A DNA stretch of 64,000 nucleotides from Lactarius indigo. Lineage: Eukaryota > Basidiomycota > Agaricomycetes > Russulales > Russulaceae. The translations under genes and the position numbers were made by a program. The stretch is from contig JAFKAC010000044.1 in the NCBI GenBank assembly GCA_025766275.1, positions 248,001 through 312,000 of the forward strand. Reading direction: 5' to 3'. A model generated the notes under the pieces. That model did no database searches. It had not been told where the DNA came from and saw only the letters and a program-made list of their open reading frames with translations. Shown piece after piece: positions 53,760-64,000 of the stretch (positions are counted from its first letter, which is position 1; each line of letters starts with the position of its first letter).

Positions 53760-56700
53760 GTGTTCCTCCGACCCCAGTATGAAGACCAATGATCTCGTCT
53801 ACGTAAATGTGGTTTCTACCAAAGGCTGAGACTGTACTAAAGGCTTGACTGGGTATTATCTTAACAAATATAAGAACAACGAACCAAATCAGTGGCCATG
53901 ATAAAGGCTGCAAATGACTCGTCGGAATGCTCTTGAGAAGGTGCAGTAAGGTGTTGTCGAATCTTTAGGTCAATATTTGCCTTGCAATATTCAGCGTTCG
54001 CACCGGTTAAAACCGATTCAGGTGACTCATTTGAGAGAGATAGGAAAGTCGCATGCTTCAAGATTAGGATAAGCGCTTTGACAAAAAGTTAAATAGGCAC
54101 TAAAGATAATAACATGAAATACCAAGGATCAAATGATAGTCGACGGCAAGACCGGTGACAGTAAGCTAAAAAGATAAAAATCATAAGCTAGGGGTAGATG
54201 AGTGTCATAGAAAGAGAACACATTTTGAATGGCGGGAAGTGACATCATCCACACTACCTGACGAACAAGTGAGATTTTCTGGTTGAGAGAGCATATAGAG
54301 AGCACATACAAACTGGAGAACTACAGGTGAATGTCATTAGAAGGCTGGAATGGGGAGCATGCACACACGGGCTAGTTGATCAGGGACGAGTACGATCAAT
54401 GGCAGAGTCAAAGACAGGGATGATCAACACACAAAATATGTGGAAAGGCCAACAGAAACTCACATCCTGAGGATCCGAGGGCGAGAGTCGTCGGCAGGCG
54501 CGATACACAGCGACATATGACAGATACTCACCAACTGGAGAGCCGAGGGCAGCCATCGTCAGCAGGCTTGAAACACAGCAACACACAGCAGCCACTAACT
54601 CTCTGGACAGACGAGAACAGCCGTCGTCAGCAAGCTCGACACAGTGACACACAGCAGCCACTCACATCCTGGACAGACGAGGACAGCCATCGTCAGCAGA
54701 CTCGACGCACAGCGACACACATAAGCCACTCACTCTCTGGACAGACGAGGATAGCCATCGTCAGCAGACTTGAAACATGGCGACACACAGCAGCCACTCA
54801 CCAACTGGACAGACGAGGACAGTCATCATCAGCAGCTCGAAACACAGTGACACACAGCAGCCACTCACATCCTGGACAGACGAGGACAGCCATCGTCAGC
54901 AGACTCGACGCACAGTGACACACAGCAGCCACTCACTCTCTGGACAGACGAGGATAGCCGTCGTCAGCAGACTCGAAACACAGCGACACACAGCAGCCAC
55001 TCACATCCTGGACAGACGAGGACAGCCACCATCAGCAGACACAAAAAACAGCGACACACAGCAGCCACTCACCAACTGGACAGACAAGGACAGCCATCGT
55101 CAGCAGACTCTAAACACAGCGACACACAGCAGCCACTCACCAACTGGACGGACGAGGACAGCCATCGTCAGCAGACTCGAAACACAGCGACTCACAGCAA
55201 CCACTCACATCCTGGACGGACGAGGACAGCCGTCGTCAGCAGGCTCGAAACACAGCAACACACAGCAACCACTCACGAACTGGATAGACGAGGACAGCCA
55301 TCGTCAGCAGACTTGAAACACAACAACACACAGCAGCCACTCACATCCTGGACAGACAAGGACAGCCACCGTCAGCAGGCTCGAAACACAGCGACACACA
55401 GCAGTCACTCACGAACTGGACAGACGAGGACAGCCACCGTCAGCAGACTCGAAGCACAGCGACACACAGCAGCCACTCACAGCCTGGACAGACGAGGACA
55501 GCCATCGTCAGCAGACTCGACGCACAGCAACACATAGCAGCCACTCACAGCCTGGACAGACGAGGACGGCCATCACCAGCAGACTCAAAACACAGCGACA
55601 CACAGCAGTCACTCACATACTGGACAGACGAGGACAGTCATCGTCAGCAGACTCGAAACACAGCAACACACAGCAGCCACTCACGAACTGGACAGACGAG
55701 GACAGCCATCATCAGCAGACTTGACACACAGCGACACACAGCAGCCACTCACATACTGGACAGACGAGGACAGCCATCATCAGCAGACTCGAAACACAGC
55801 GACACACGGCAGCCACTCACCAACTGGACAGACAAGGGCAGCCATTGTCAGCAGACTTGAAATACAGAGATACACAGCAGCCACTCACATTCTGGACAGA
55901 CGAGGACAGCCATCGTCAGCAGACTTGAAACACAGCGACACACAGCAGCCACTCACATCCTGGACAGACGAGGACAGCCACTGTCAGCAGACTTGAAACA
56001 CGGCGACACACAGCAGCCACTCACCAACTGGACGGACGAGGACAGCCATCGTCAGCAGACTCGAAACACAGCGACACACAGCAGCCACTCACATCCTGGA
56101 CAGACGAGGACAGCGATTGTCAGCAGGCGAGAAACACAGTGACACACAGCAGCCACTCACCAACTGGACAGACGAGGACAGTCATCATCAGCAGACTCGA
56201 AACACAGCGACACACAGCAGCCACTCACATTCTTGACAGACGAGGACAGTCATCGTCAGCAGACTCTAAACACAGCGACACACAGCAGCCACTCACCCAC
56301 TGGACAGACGAGGACAGCCATCATCAGCAGACTCGACACACAGCGACACACAGCAGCCACTCACATTCTGGACAGACGAGGACAGCCATCGTCAGCAGGC
56401 TCGACATACAGCGACACACAGCAGCCACTCACCAACTGGACGGACAAGGACAGCCATCGTCAGCAGACTCGACACACAACAACACACAGCAGCCACTCAC
56501 ATCCTGGACAGACAAGGACAGCCGTCGTCAGCAGATTTGAAGCACAGCGACACACAGCAGCCACTCACTTTCTGGACAGACGAGGTCAGCCGTCATCAGC
56601 AGGGTCGAAACTGTGAGTAGGGGCTGACACCCACCCACTAGTAGTTAAGCGGCATCAAGGAACATGAATCCTTTGCCATAATTTCAAAATATTGATACTT

Positions 56701-58380
56701 ACCCAGATGCGTGGAAACGACCTAAGACATTCCTGAATTATATCTTCGACCTTGGTGCTATTATGCGAACGGACACTGCAATGTTTGTTATCATTGACGC
56801 CTACTTTGCCCCTTCAATTGGCGCACTCACCGCTTCAAAGCTCTTTTAACACTCAATTCTAAGTTACCCCTTTGCACTGCCAAAAGCATCAATTCGACGA
56901 TGTCGTCATTCAATGCTGCAGCTGTCGTCTCAATAAGCTTATCGCAGCCCATATTTTGCTTGTGCATTTCTGCCCAAAACCGTTAGCAATTACTCCATAT
57001 TCGCCTTTCAACTCACTTTCTAATCGCACAAATCTAACACCATTATCAAGTGCACGCAAGTAGTGCTCTTCAAATTGTTTTTCTGCCACACCAGACACGT
57101 TATCATCTGGGCTTCTGAAATCCTCCATATGAATTTGGACATTTCGTAGGAATTGATCATATTTTGTAAACACAACAACGACAGGCACTGAAAACGATTT
57201 TTTTAATACAGTCACGAACGTCTGTAATGACAAACCCTTGGACAAACCATTCCCGTCAGGACAGATGTCCCTGAAAAACTTCAGATCGAGCTCTGGTCGT
57301 TGGTTGTCCATTGGGACACAGTACCTCAAAATAATATGATCGTCAGCTGGCGTAGTCGTGAACACTCGAGAGTCCAAACCATATCGCATGTAATCTGTTT
57401 CGCAGTTGCCTTTCTCCACACTTTCGTCGAATAAATCCCTGCAAAATCCCAAGTTCGTCTTCGCTACCAGACTCAATACCACGAGAGTCATGGAAAATGA
57501 AGCCCTTATTATTAGAGAACACGAGTTCATCATCGATCCTGTGCTCGCCTCGCTAACTCCATGTTTAGAGGCAAAGAAGAGAGGTAATACTATTATCACT
57601 TACGTCCATGGACGGGTCGAGTCTAACCTGATCGAAAGTGAGATCATGTTCACAGACGAAAATTTTGGACCACATACCTCCTCACTTCCTCGATGAATGA
57701 CTGGGCTCTCTGTAGTTTCACATATTCTCTGAAGAATCGATGTCTTCCCCGCATTTGCCCTTCCTATAATAAGTACTCGGAACTGGACTTCGGGAATTCG
57801 ACGACGGTGTTGCTGGATGACGGTATTTGAGAAGGTGGGCCGAGGGCCAAGAACGCGTGTGGCATCTGCCAACTATAGGAGGAATTGAACGGCTTGCTGG
57901 CACAAGAGAACAACCAAAGACCCACGGGTTTAGGTTTCCCGTACACAAAGGCTACGGTAATGCGACGGTCGCTATCTGTGAAGCCTCTCGGCATGAGGTG
58001 GACTGTACTAGGAGTAAGAAGTCTCCACCTTCCAGACGGGAAACCTTGGAGTCTCCGAGGTTGTATGGCTCAAACTGAACCGAAATCTCAGCAACGCTTT
58101 TTTTGAAAAGCGCTCGCTGGATGATGAATGTTGCACTGGTGTGGGTCCTAACATGGCTGTGCGAAGAAAATTAACATTCGATGGTGAGGGCAAATACGAC
58201 AGACATTTCAGGTTCCCAAAGAATAGGGACTCCGTTCTTGAATTTGTTAGACTTGTATTTGACACCGGCATCGTCCTTGAAAATGAGTTCGAGGTCGGAT
58301 GTAGGACGTTTCTCAATGAAATCGACAGATATTTCTATGCAAACATCAATTCTGCTCAGGAGCTGCAGGAGCAATGATGA
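53760..58380 (-). CDS. P-loop GTPase with single-codon microexon linker, copy B
   Basis: Paralogue of the gene at 8239-12,940, with the same exon borders. G domain from M at 57,872: G-R-A-N-A-G-K-T-S, D-S-R-G, T-K-Y-D. Small exons are joined through GTATGT, GTAAGT and GTTTGG donors, and the exon ending F-P-R-I-W stops at 56,703. Then come 35 three-nt microexons (56,637 to 54,310), the exon V-V-W-M-M-S-L-P-A-I-Q-N, the hydrophobic exon G-L-A-V-D-Y-H-L-I-L-A-L-I-L-I-L-K, and the S-N-E-S-P-E-S exon. C2-like exons lie at 58,100-58,380. The frame is kept through all readable exons. The true 3' end is unsettled: the last exon reads Q-A-F-S-T-V-S-A-F-G-R-N-H-I-Y in one splice choice. Confidence 0.7.
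54532..56571 (-). repeat. Tandem array of 31 intron-plus-microexon units (copy B)
   Basis: The same unit as array A. The minus-strand codons, in gene order, are KDLNWNLDLDNLYFYA, then AFDFDLLDRDLRDRL. Codons seen are TTG, GAT, TTC, AGA, AAT, TAT, GCT, TGG and AAA, with no stop. Unit length varies by 1-2 nt in places (for example 66 nt between 54,600 and 54,666), always inside the intron and never in the 3-nt exon. AG and GT borders are kept in all units. One donor is GTTAGT. The CTGA(C/T) branch word is lost in one unit (about 55,570). Confidence 0.85.
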
Positions 58381-58779
58381 GACCTATATACCTTTCAAAT
58401 TAACATATCTATACGTGAACCGGTCAGCCTATGCTTAAGTGGAACTGTTCGACTAACTGAGCTTGGTCGTCCATATCAGTTACAGATTGCGAATTCGATT
58501 CCGTCCCGAGATATATGGAATTTGGTTTCTAAGCTTGGGTGCGGTGTGATGAACTATGATGAAGTGAAGGTGGATGTAGGAGCGACGGATGGAAGTCAAC
58601 AGGCAGACACAAAAAAGCCGTGAGAGACACGCACGTGTGAACCCAGTGTACTCAGGAAGCGCCCGCCGTTCTATTCCCACTTTCTCATCTATGACAACCC
58701 GACGACCTGCCGGAACGGTCAACCCTCCGACGAGACCACGCCGATTGGATTGACCTATGGTCGTTGGAGTTTATTTTTA

Positions 58780-59640
58780 ATATCAAGAGTTTTTCATTAC
58801 TTTCGCTCACACTAATTCATCAGAAACAGTCAGCTCGACAATACCTCCCTCAATAGACCTTGTAGCCGTCTCAATAATCCACGCAAAGCTTTGAAAGACA
58901 AAATAAACCTACCCCTCAAATGAAGTAAGTACCCAATTATCTTCGTGTAGGACATCTGGCTCAGAACTCGAAACAGGACCCAGATGCCCGCCTACCGACC
59001 TCAAGGACAGCGATGCAAAGAAAGCACCATCCTCTCCATCATACTCACTGACCTAACTACTGATCAGTTCTTCCCAGTCTCCGCCGCGTGACCCGCGTGA
59101 CCAAGACGCGAGGACGTCAAGCCCAGACTCTTGTCGCTCGTGTAGCTAGCGGCTTTCCCCTCCTTGCGCGACATCCTATCTGCTGCGTCGGAGCTGGCGC
59201 TGCTAGGAGCGGCAAGACGAAGGACCAGTTGTAGCAGCAGCTCTCCATCCACGAACTCGCCACCATATTGCTCGTGCTTGACGCGCATGGTCCGGCGCAA
59301 TTGGCTAGTCGAGGAGGACTCGGACGTACGTGGGCACGAGGCAGAGGGAAAACAGTTCGGTTCGAGCTCAACAAGATTGGTACGTACCTTCCATCCCCAT
59401 GCCAGTGCATCCCGAATTCTCGGTGCAGCACGAGAATCCATATACCTGTCTGAAGCTCCTCCTCCCCCATGACCCTGACGCTACGCTCCCGCTCCCCGAC
59501 CCGGTACCAGCGCACTCCTCTGCTTTCACATGGTATACAGGCCGAGCAGAGGCGCAGACAGTTGTATTATATCGGCCGTATCCGTTGTCACAGTTCGAAC
59601 TGATTCCGATGGACGGCGGCCAAGTCGATTAGGTTGGGTA
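58780..59640 (+). pseudogene. NUG1-like GTPase remnant 5
   Basis: Same order as the copy at 13.4 kb: a leader, N-S-K-Q-D-P-type text near 58,965, then T-I-L-L-V-L-D-A-H-G-P-A-Q-L-A near 59,262. A block ending F-E-L-N-K-I precedes the GTACGT donor (about 59,380), and R-E-N-P-Y-T-C-L-K-L-L follows the acceptor. Frames are broken between blocks. Confidence 0.5.
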
Positions 59641-60059
59641 AAATTTATTTTCGGTGTCATACAGCACCGTCTCAATGATCTGATCTATCCCCCCCCCCAG
59701 CGTAGGAAACATCGGTATGTGCATATGTGTCATTTTCTGATACCTACTCGTCACAAGATCTTGTCATGAATTCGATTATACCGCACCGGGTTATTTTTGT
59801 CGGACAGAAGAGGAGCGGAACGTGCGATTCGGGACAGTTTCGACGAGTTTATGAGTTGCTGAGTACATGTCGTGTGTTATGTATACGATAGGAGTAACGT
59901 GATGTATATGAGCTTTACGACGGAACTATAGACTGCTATAATGCGAAGATATCGGGCAGGGATCGTGCAGGATCAACGAAAAGGAGAGTAGCCGTCTGAA
60001 TGGAAGACCCGAACCCTTCTCTCCATAGAAAAAGGTGAAGTCGTAATGAGTGTGGCGAT

Positions 60060-61080
60060 TGAATGAGAGATATGTGCGCAAAGAAAGCGTCCAAAAAGAG
60101 AAGAAAAATGACCATCCATGAGTTCACTTCACGCGTACCCATTCCCCATACACGAGCTCCCAATGGGCCCATGATGGAAAGACGACGCAAAGCCATGCCA
60201 GTCCTAGCGGAGGTCGTGTCCCTAGCGCCAGACGCGACGGATATTCCTCCACCTTGGCAGCTTCAGTCACCAGCGTAGCCCGTAGGCGGAGGGTACAAAG
60301 CGCCTGCAAGTTCGGCAATAACGATCCGACTTGCTTGTACAGCGCTTGCAGCGAGACCTAGTACTGATCAGCCAGAGAAAGAGACAAGGGGGGCAGTAGA
60401 CGCGCACCTCATCTGAATTGCCGTCGAGACTCAGCTCGAGCGCTTCAAGCCCCAGGCCGGTATTTCCCGGCGCGCCTAATAACCGCCCGTACGTGCGCAT
60501 GTCCACATCGGGCGCAAGCACGAGTACGAGCTCCTTCAGTGCGCCCCCGAGCGTGCCGAAAAGCGCCGTAGGGCGCAAGCCATCGTGCAGCATACTGGCG
60601 ATGCATAGTGTTGCGCGGCGCAGCCGACGGCCAGGAGTGAGCACGACCACGACGTCGGCGCTGCTATCGAGCACGGCAAGGCGCGGCGTGGCGGTGACGG
60701 CACATCCTGCGCTGCGCGGGGCAAGCCAACGAAATGGGGCAGCGCGAGGTGAGCAAGACGCGCACGCGCGAGGGCGGCGAGAAATTCGTTGAAGAACGCA
60801 TAGGGGAGCGTATCAGGGAGTCGCGTGAGATGTGTGAGCGTACCCGGCCTGGCGACAAGCAGCTCCACGTCGAAGGCCAGCAGCATCAGCGCCGATACCG
60901 CGCGCATAGAGCAGAGTGCCAGTGCTAGCGCGAGCACGAAGGACGGGCCGTGCGCGGGCGAGTAAGCACACAGTGCGAGGGTCGTCACGAGCATTGCGAG
61001 GTGCGGGGCCCCTGCTAGTCGTGCGACGCATGCGTCGGCTCGTGAGAGGATGGATCGAGAGTAGGGTAGGGCACAAGCTG
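60060..61080 (-). pseudogene. F-box/LRR-like remnant, copy B
   Basis: The best copy of this family here: one frame (60,267-60,674) reads L-A-V-L-D-S-S-A-D-V-V-V-V-L-T-P-G-R through A-L-K-E-L-V-L-V-L-A-P-D-V-D. Another frame (about 60,700-60,900) reads F-L-A-A-L-A-R-A-R-L-A-H-L-A-L-P-H-F-V-G. The frame change between them marks it as broken. Confidence 0.42.
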
Positions 61081-62060
61081 CGCTGCAGCGCTAAATTGCT
61101 TCAAGACGTGGGACAAGGACGGGCAGCTGCAAGCATGGGACGTGAGCCAAGACATATGAGAGCGGGATCGGAGGGCTCTGGCGCACCTACTGTCGGGTGA
61201 GTCGTGGGCTGCACGGTTCGAACATCTGTGGGGCGGTCACTGTGATGTCCTTGGGCAGTACGGGTGCAGGGGGCATGCGCGGAATTAGTCCAGGAGGACA
61301 GGAATGCAGGTGAGCTGAGTATGTGGGCGTGGGCGAGGCACGTTAGAAGGATGACCGGGCGCCGAGAGGGATGCCGTGATTTAGTAAGCCCGAGAAAATC
61401 TTGGACATATGCGGAAAAGAAGGTGAGACTGGCGAATCGGTACGGGCCATATCGAGCTCGGAGATAATGCTGGAATGTTGCCCGAGGCCGCTGGGAGGGC
61501 GGATATCCGCAGATGGAAGGATGGTGAGTGGGTAGGAGAGTGGGGCTACAAGACAGTGAGATGATGGGAAATGACATCCTTGGAGGAACAGTCTCCAGAG
61601 ATCGTGGATAGTGAGTGCATGAGACTGTGCACGCCCCTGATGTCGAGGTTTTGAGAATGCTTGAACCTGTGAGGAAAAGACGGTACGGTGGGAGGAAGCT
61701 GTGGGAGTCTTCAGGGGACTGGCAGGCTGGAAGCATCGTACTACACAATCATGCACTCATGCTTGAACGTTGAAGTCAGGTTGACGCCCGTTGACGCGTT
61801 GACGCGTGGACACGCCTCTGCCAGTGTGGCGGAGGTATTGTCCGTTCCTCTACGGCTTCTCATTCCTGACGACATCCTGACACAGTCAACTCACATCTCT
61901 TGTTCTCAACACCATGACATAGGGTGGTCAATTACGCCATTTGGCTCGACATATGCTCACCTGCATTTCTCTCAAATACCCCAGATCGATATTCCAACCC
62001 CTTCTCCCTCATCTACACCAATTTGCCTTGGGAAGAAATAGTCAGCTCAACTGCAGGTTA
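61081..62060. other. No gene recognised; repeated intergenic sequence
   Basis: 61,500-61,740 aligns with 21,360-21,657, the sequence into which the gypsy element inserted. 61,770-62,060 is the repeated leader also found at 15.9 and 4.7 kb. No coding region is supported. Confidence 0.4.
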
Positions 62061-62199
62061 CCTTCCGCAACACGTCTCTTTGGACCTGTTTGGATGAACA
62101 CCATAGGCGAGCAAATACCCATATTAGGCACTTTAGAGTTAATGGGCCATGTTGGTGTCTCACTCCACTGACGAGCTCATGAAAGGCTCCTGATGGTTG

Positions 62200-64000
62200 T
62201 CCTAAACCTTAGTATTTGACAAGGTCTGCAAAAATTGACTCCCTTGCTGCAGAAATCAAGCGTGGTTCGTCGTGGCCGTCCTATATGCCAGATCCCTGAC
62301 ACATTCCCCCAGGTACAGATCCACAACTCTCAACGGCCAAGAACAGTAGCGTGCTCGGGAACTGAATACCGCCCTCTCCCAAAAGGCTCTCGAACGCAAA
62401 CTTGCCGTCGCAGAGGCCACCCATGTCCAGCTCGAAACCCGTCTCCCCGAGCGCGATGCGACTGTTGAACGCTCGAAGCCGATCGTCAGTGGCTTGTCAA
62501 ATGCGAAAAAGAAGAGAGTGTGAGAAAAGAGCACGTTTCAAAAGAACGTGACGGCAAAAAGGTTCGTAGCCAAAACAAAGTGCTGCAAGTTGAGATTAAC
62601 GACTCGAACACAAAAGCAGATGAGGACGTCCATTCCTTATACTCGGAACTGCTCAAAGAGGACTACACAGATATCCAAATTACACTCGACGTGCTCTCGT
62701 ACTCCACATCCCAGAAGCTCGCCGTGCAAGCCGCGGAGCTCATCTCCTGCAAGTGCCAAGTCGGCTCCCTCTCTGCAGGGCTCCACGTCTTGCATGACGC
62801 AATGGTCGCACACAGTGCTGAGGCCCTGCGTCTGCAGTTCGCTCCTGACCCTTGGCGACCGTGCAGGCAGACTTTGCGCAGCACAACATAAAAGAGGCCA
62901 GCTGGGCCATGCTGCATGGCGAGCTCACACCCCAAGCGGAACACTCGTGGAAGCTGGAGGTGGCACATGCTCTCGCGATGGCAGAGCTGGGCTCCCTTTG
63001 CGCGCGCCACGCGGCCATCGAGGTGCTGCGCGGGCTGAACCATGCACTCGAGCGGTGGGCAGCGGGCGCGGATGACCTGTGCGAGACAGTGATGCGCCCC
63101 TTGAGGCGGATGTGCAGGCGGGCGGTGCGTGCTGAGTGCAAGGCATGGTACGTCCCCATCCATTCCTATTTCTGTACTCTCTGACGTGGACTTGGGCTGC
63201 GCACAATGCTGCTCCAGAGATGCACGCCACAATGCCAGTATCTATCACGCACGACCTGTCTGCGCTGCACCTCTGGCACAGACTCCTCCAGACGCACAGC
63301 GCGACTGTGTGCCGCTGCGCCAGCGCAGGATAGAAGTTCAGGCGTGGGAGGTCCACGTGCGGGCGATGTTTGATGCACTGCTACAGGAGACGCGGGAGGC
63401 AGAGGACCTCTCAACGAGGGCCAAGTGCGCTGCAACGCTTGCAGAGCGAGAGATCGGGTTGCTACAGTCGCTTAATGTGTGTCCACGGTGGCCATCTCTC
63501 GTTCTTTGATTCGCATTGACTACCTAATAGGTGAGCTACGCGAGCAAGGAGGTTGCTCAGGGCACTGGCCATGTCGACCAGGCGAAAGAAAAGCATGTCG
63601 GGGTGCTTGAAGCCTTGGTGAGTGAGTACAAGGCCCGTGTGCATGCACTCTGAAGCTGAGATCTAAGAGTTTGCGAAGTGGCCCACGCTGGCCTCCAAGC
63701 CCTGCACGACTACCTAACCAATGAGAAGCACGCTCTACAAGAGGCGCGCCAAGGTACGTCGTCCCAACCCATGTGCATCCCTCCCCTAATTCCCATCCTT
63801 AAGCGCTGGAAGAAGGGAAGAGGAAAAGAAGGACAGAGTAGCTCGAGCAGACGCTCTTTGACTTGCGCGGCGAGATTGGCGCTGGACCGTACGTGCCCTC
63901 CTGTGTGCGCGTCCTCTTTCTCTGCGCGACTCATGCGCAAAACTGGACCGATCTACGACAGGCTGCGCTCGACCGGCTCAAGTCCGAGAATGCGCCGCGC
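62200..64000 (+). pseudogene. MAD1 pseudogene, copy 3 (runs off the window)
   Basis: This copy keeps N-terminal coiled-coil exons absent from the copy at 1.7-3.2 kb, for example H-V-Q-L-E-T-R-L-P-E-R-D-A (about 62,425) and E-A-D-R-Q-W-L-V-K-C-E-K-E (about 62,475, one base out of frame). It continues with C-Q-V-G-S-L-S-A-G-L (about 62,757) and L-G-S-L-C-A-R-H-A-A-I-E-V-L-R (about 62,988). Frameshifts and stops are frequent. The Mad2-binding motif reads R-V-L-F-L-x-x-T-H near 63,907, with the N-P pair lost. The sequence ends before the C-terminal domain. Confidence 0.7.

Larger units (their letters stand above)
53115..61080. repeat. Segmental duplication, copy B
   Basis: The partner of 7594-15,430, with the same gene order and orientation. 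The GTPase gene, array and flanks are clearly homologous throughout. Copy B is followed by a MAD1 remnant, as in block 2. Confidence 0.8.

Noticed and set aside
54532..56571. Plain minisatellite with no function
   Set aside because: Not excluded, but the conserved AG|NNN|GT borders, fixed slot length, branch site, phase-0 context and conserved downstream exons make it the weaker explanation.
1..64000. tRNA or rRNA genes, biosynthetic cluster, mating-type genes
   Set aside because: I scanned for their usual motifs and saw none.

Overview
The window is nuclear DNA of a filamentous basidiomycete, most likely an Agaricomycete. The pointers are many short (50-70 nt) GT-AG introns with CTRAY branch sites, a chromodomain Ty3/gypsy element, a Ty1/copia element, a fungal Helitron, a Plavaka/KDZ-like transposon, and a mushroom-type P-loop GTPase family. 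The species cannot be told from the sequence.

Layout. The host part is a decayed tandem array of one gene block: unknown gene U, a GTPase gene, a NUG1-like GTPase remnant, an F-box/LRR-like remnant, MAD1 and a peroxiredoxin. Block 1 (1-7375) holds a U remnant, a 5'-truncated but open MAD1, a peroxiredoxin that splices cleanly to 217 aa, and NUG1-like debris. Block 2 (7376-21657) holds U, GTPase gene copy A, NUG1/F-box, broken MAD1 and peroxiredoxin, then NUG1/F-box again. Block 3 is split by transposons: a GTPase exon scrap (36567-36720), then U, GTPase gene copy B, NUG1/F-box and a third broken MAD1 (53100-64000).

Transposons fill 21658-52640. A gypsy element (21663-36505, TSD caggg) carries a younger, apparently intact copia element (27316-34158, TSD ctcgc). 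An autonomous-type Helitron (36748-42774) abuts the 5' end of a second Helitron. A solo-LTR-like piece (43568-44087) and a Plavaka/KDZ-like transposon region (about 44100-52640) follow. In-frame stops in the gypsy, Helitron and Plavaka genes are all explained by C-to-T change.

Main discovery. Each GTPase gene (minus strand) contains a tandem array with a period of about 68 bp (9034-11144 and 54532-56571). Read on the gene's strand, each unit is a full intron of about 65 nt (GTGAGT donor, CTGAC branch site, CTGTCCAG acceptor) plus a 3-nt exon. The introns are nearly constant, while the 3-nt exons vary and are always one sense codon in phase 0. The array joins the G-domain exons to a conserved hydrophobic C-terminal exon set, so the linker protein would be built one codon at a time from about 35 microexons. 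Because all donors and acceptors are interchangeable and every exon is one codon, skipping any subset keeps the frame.
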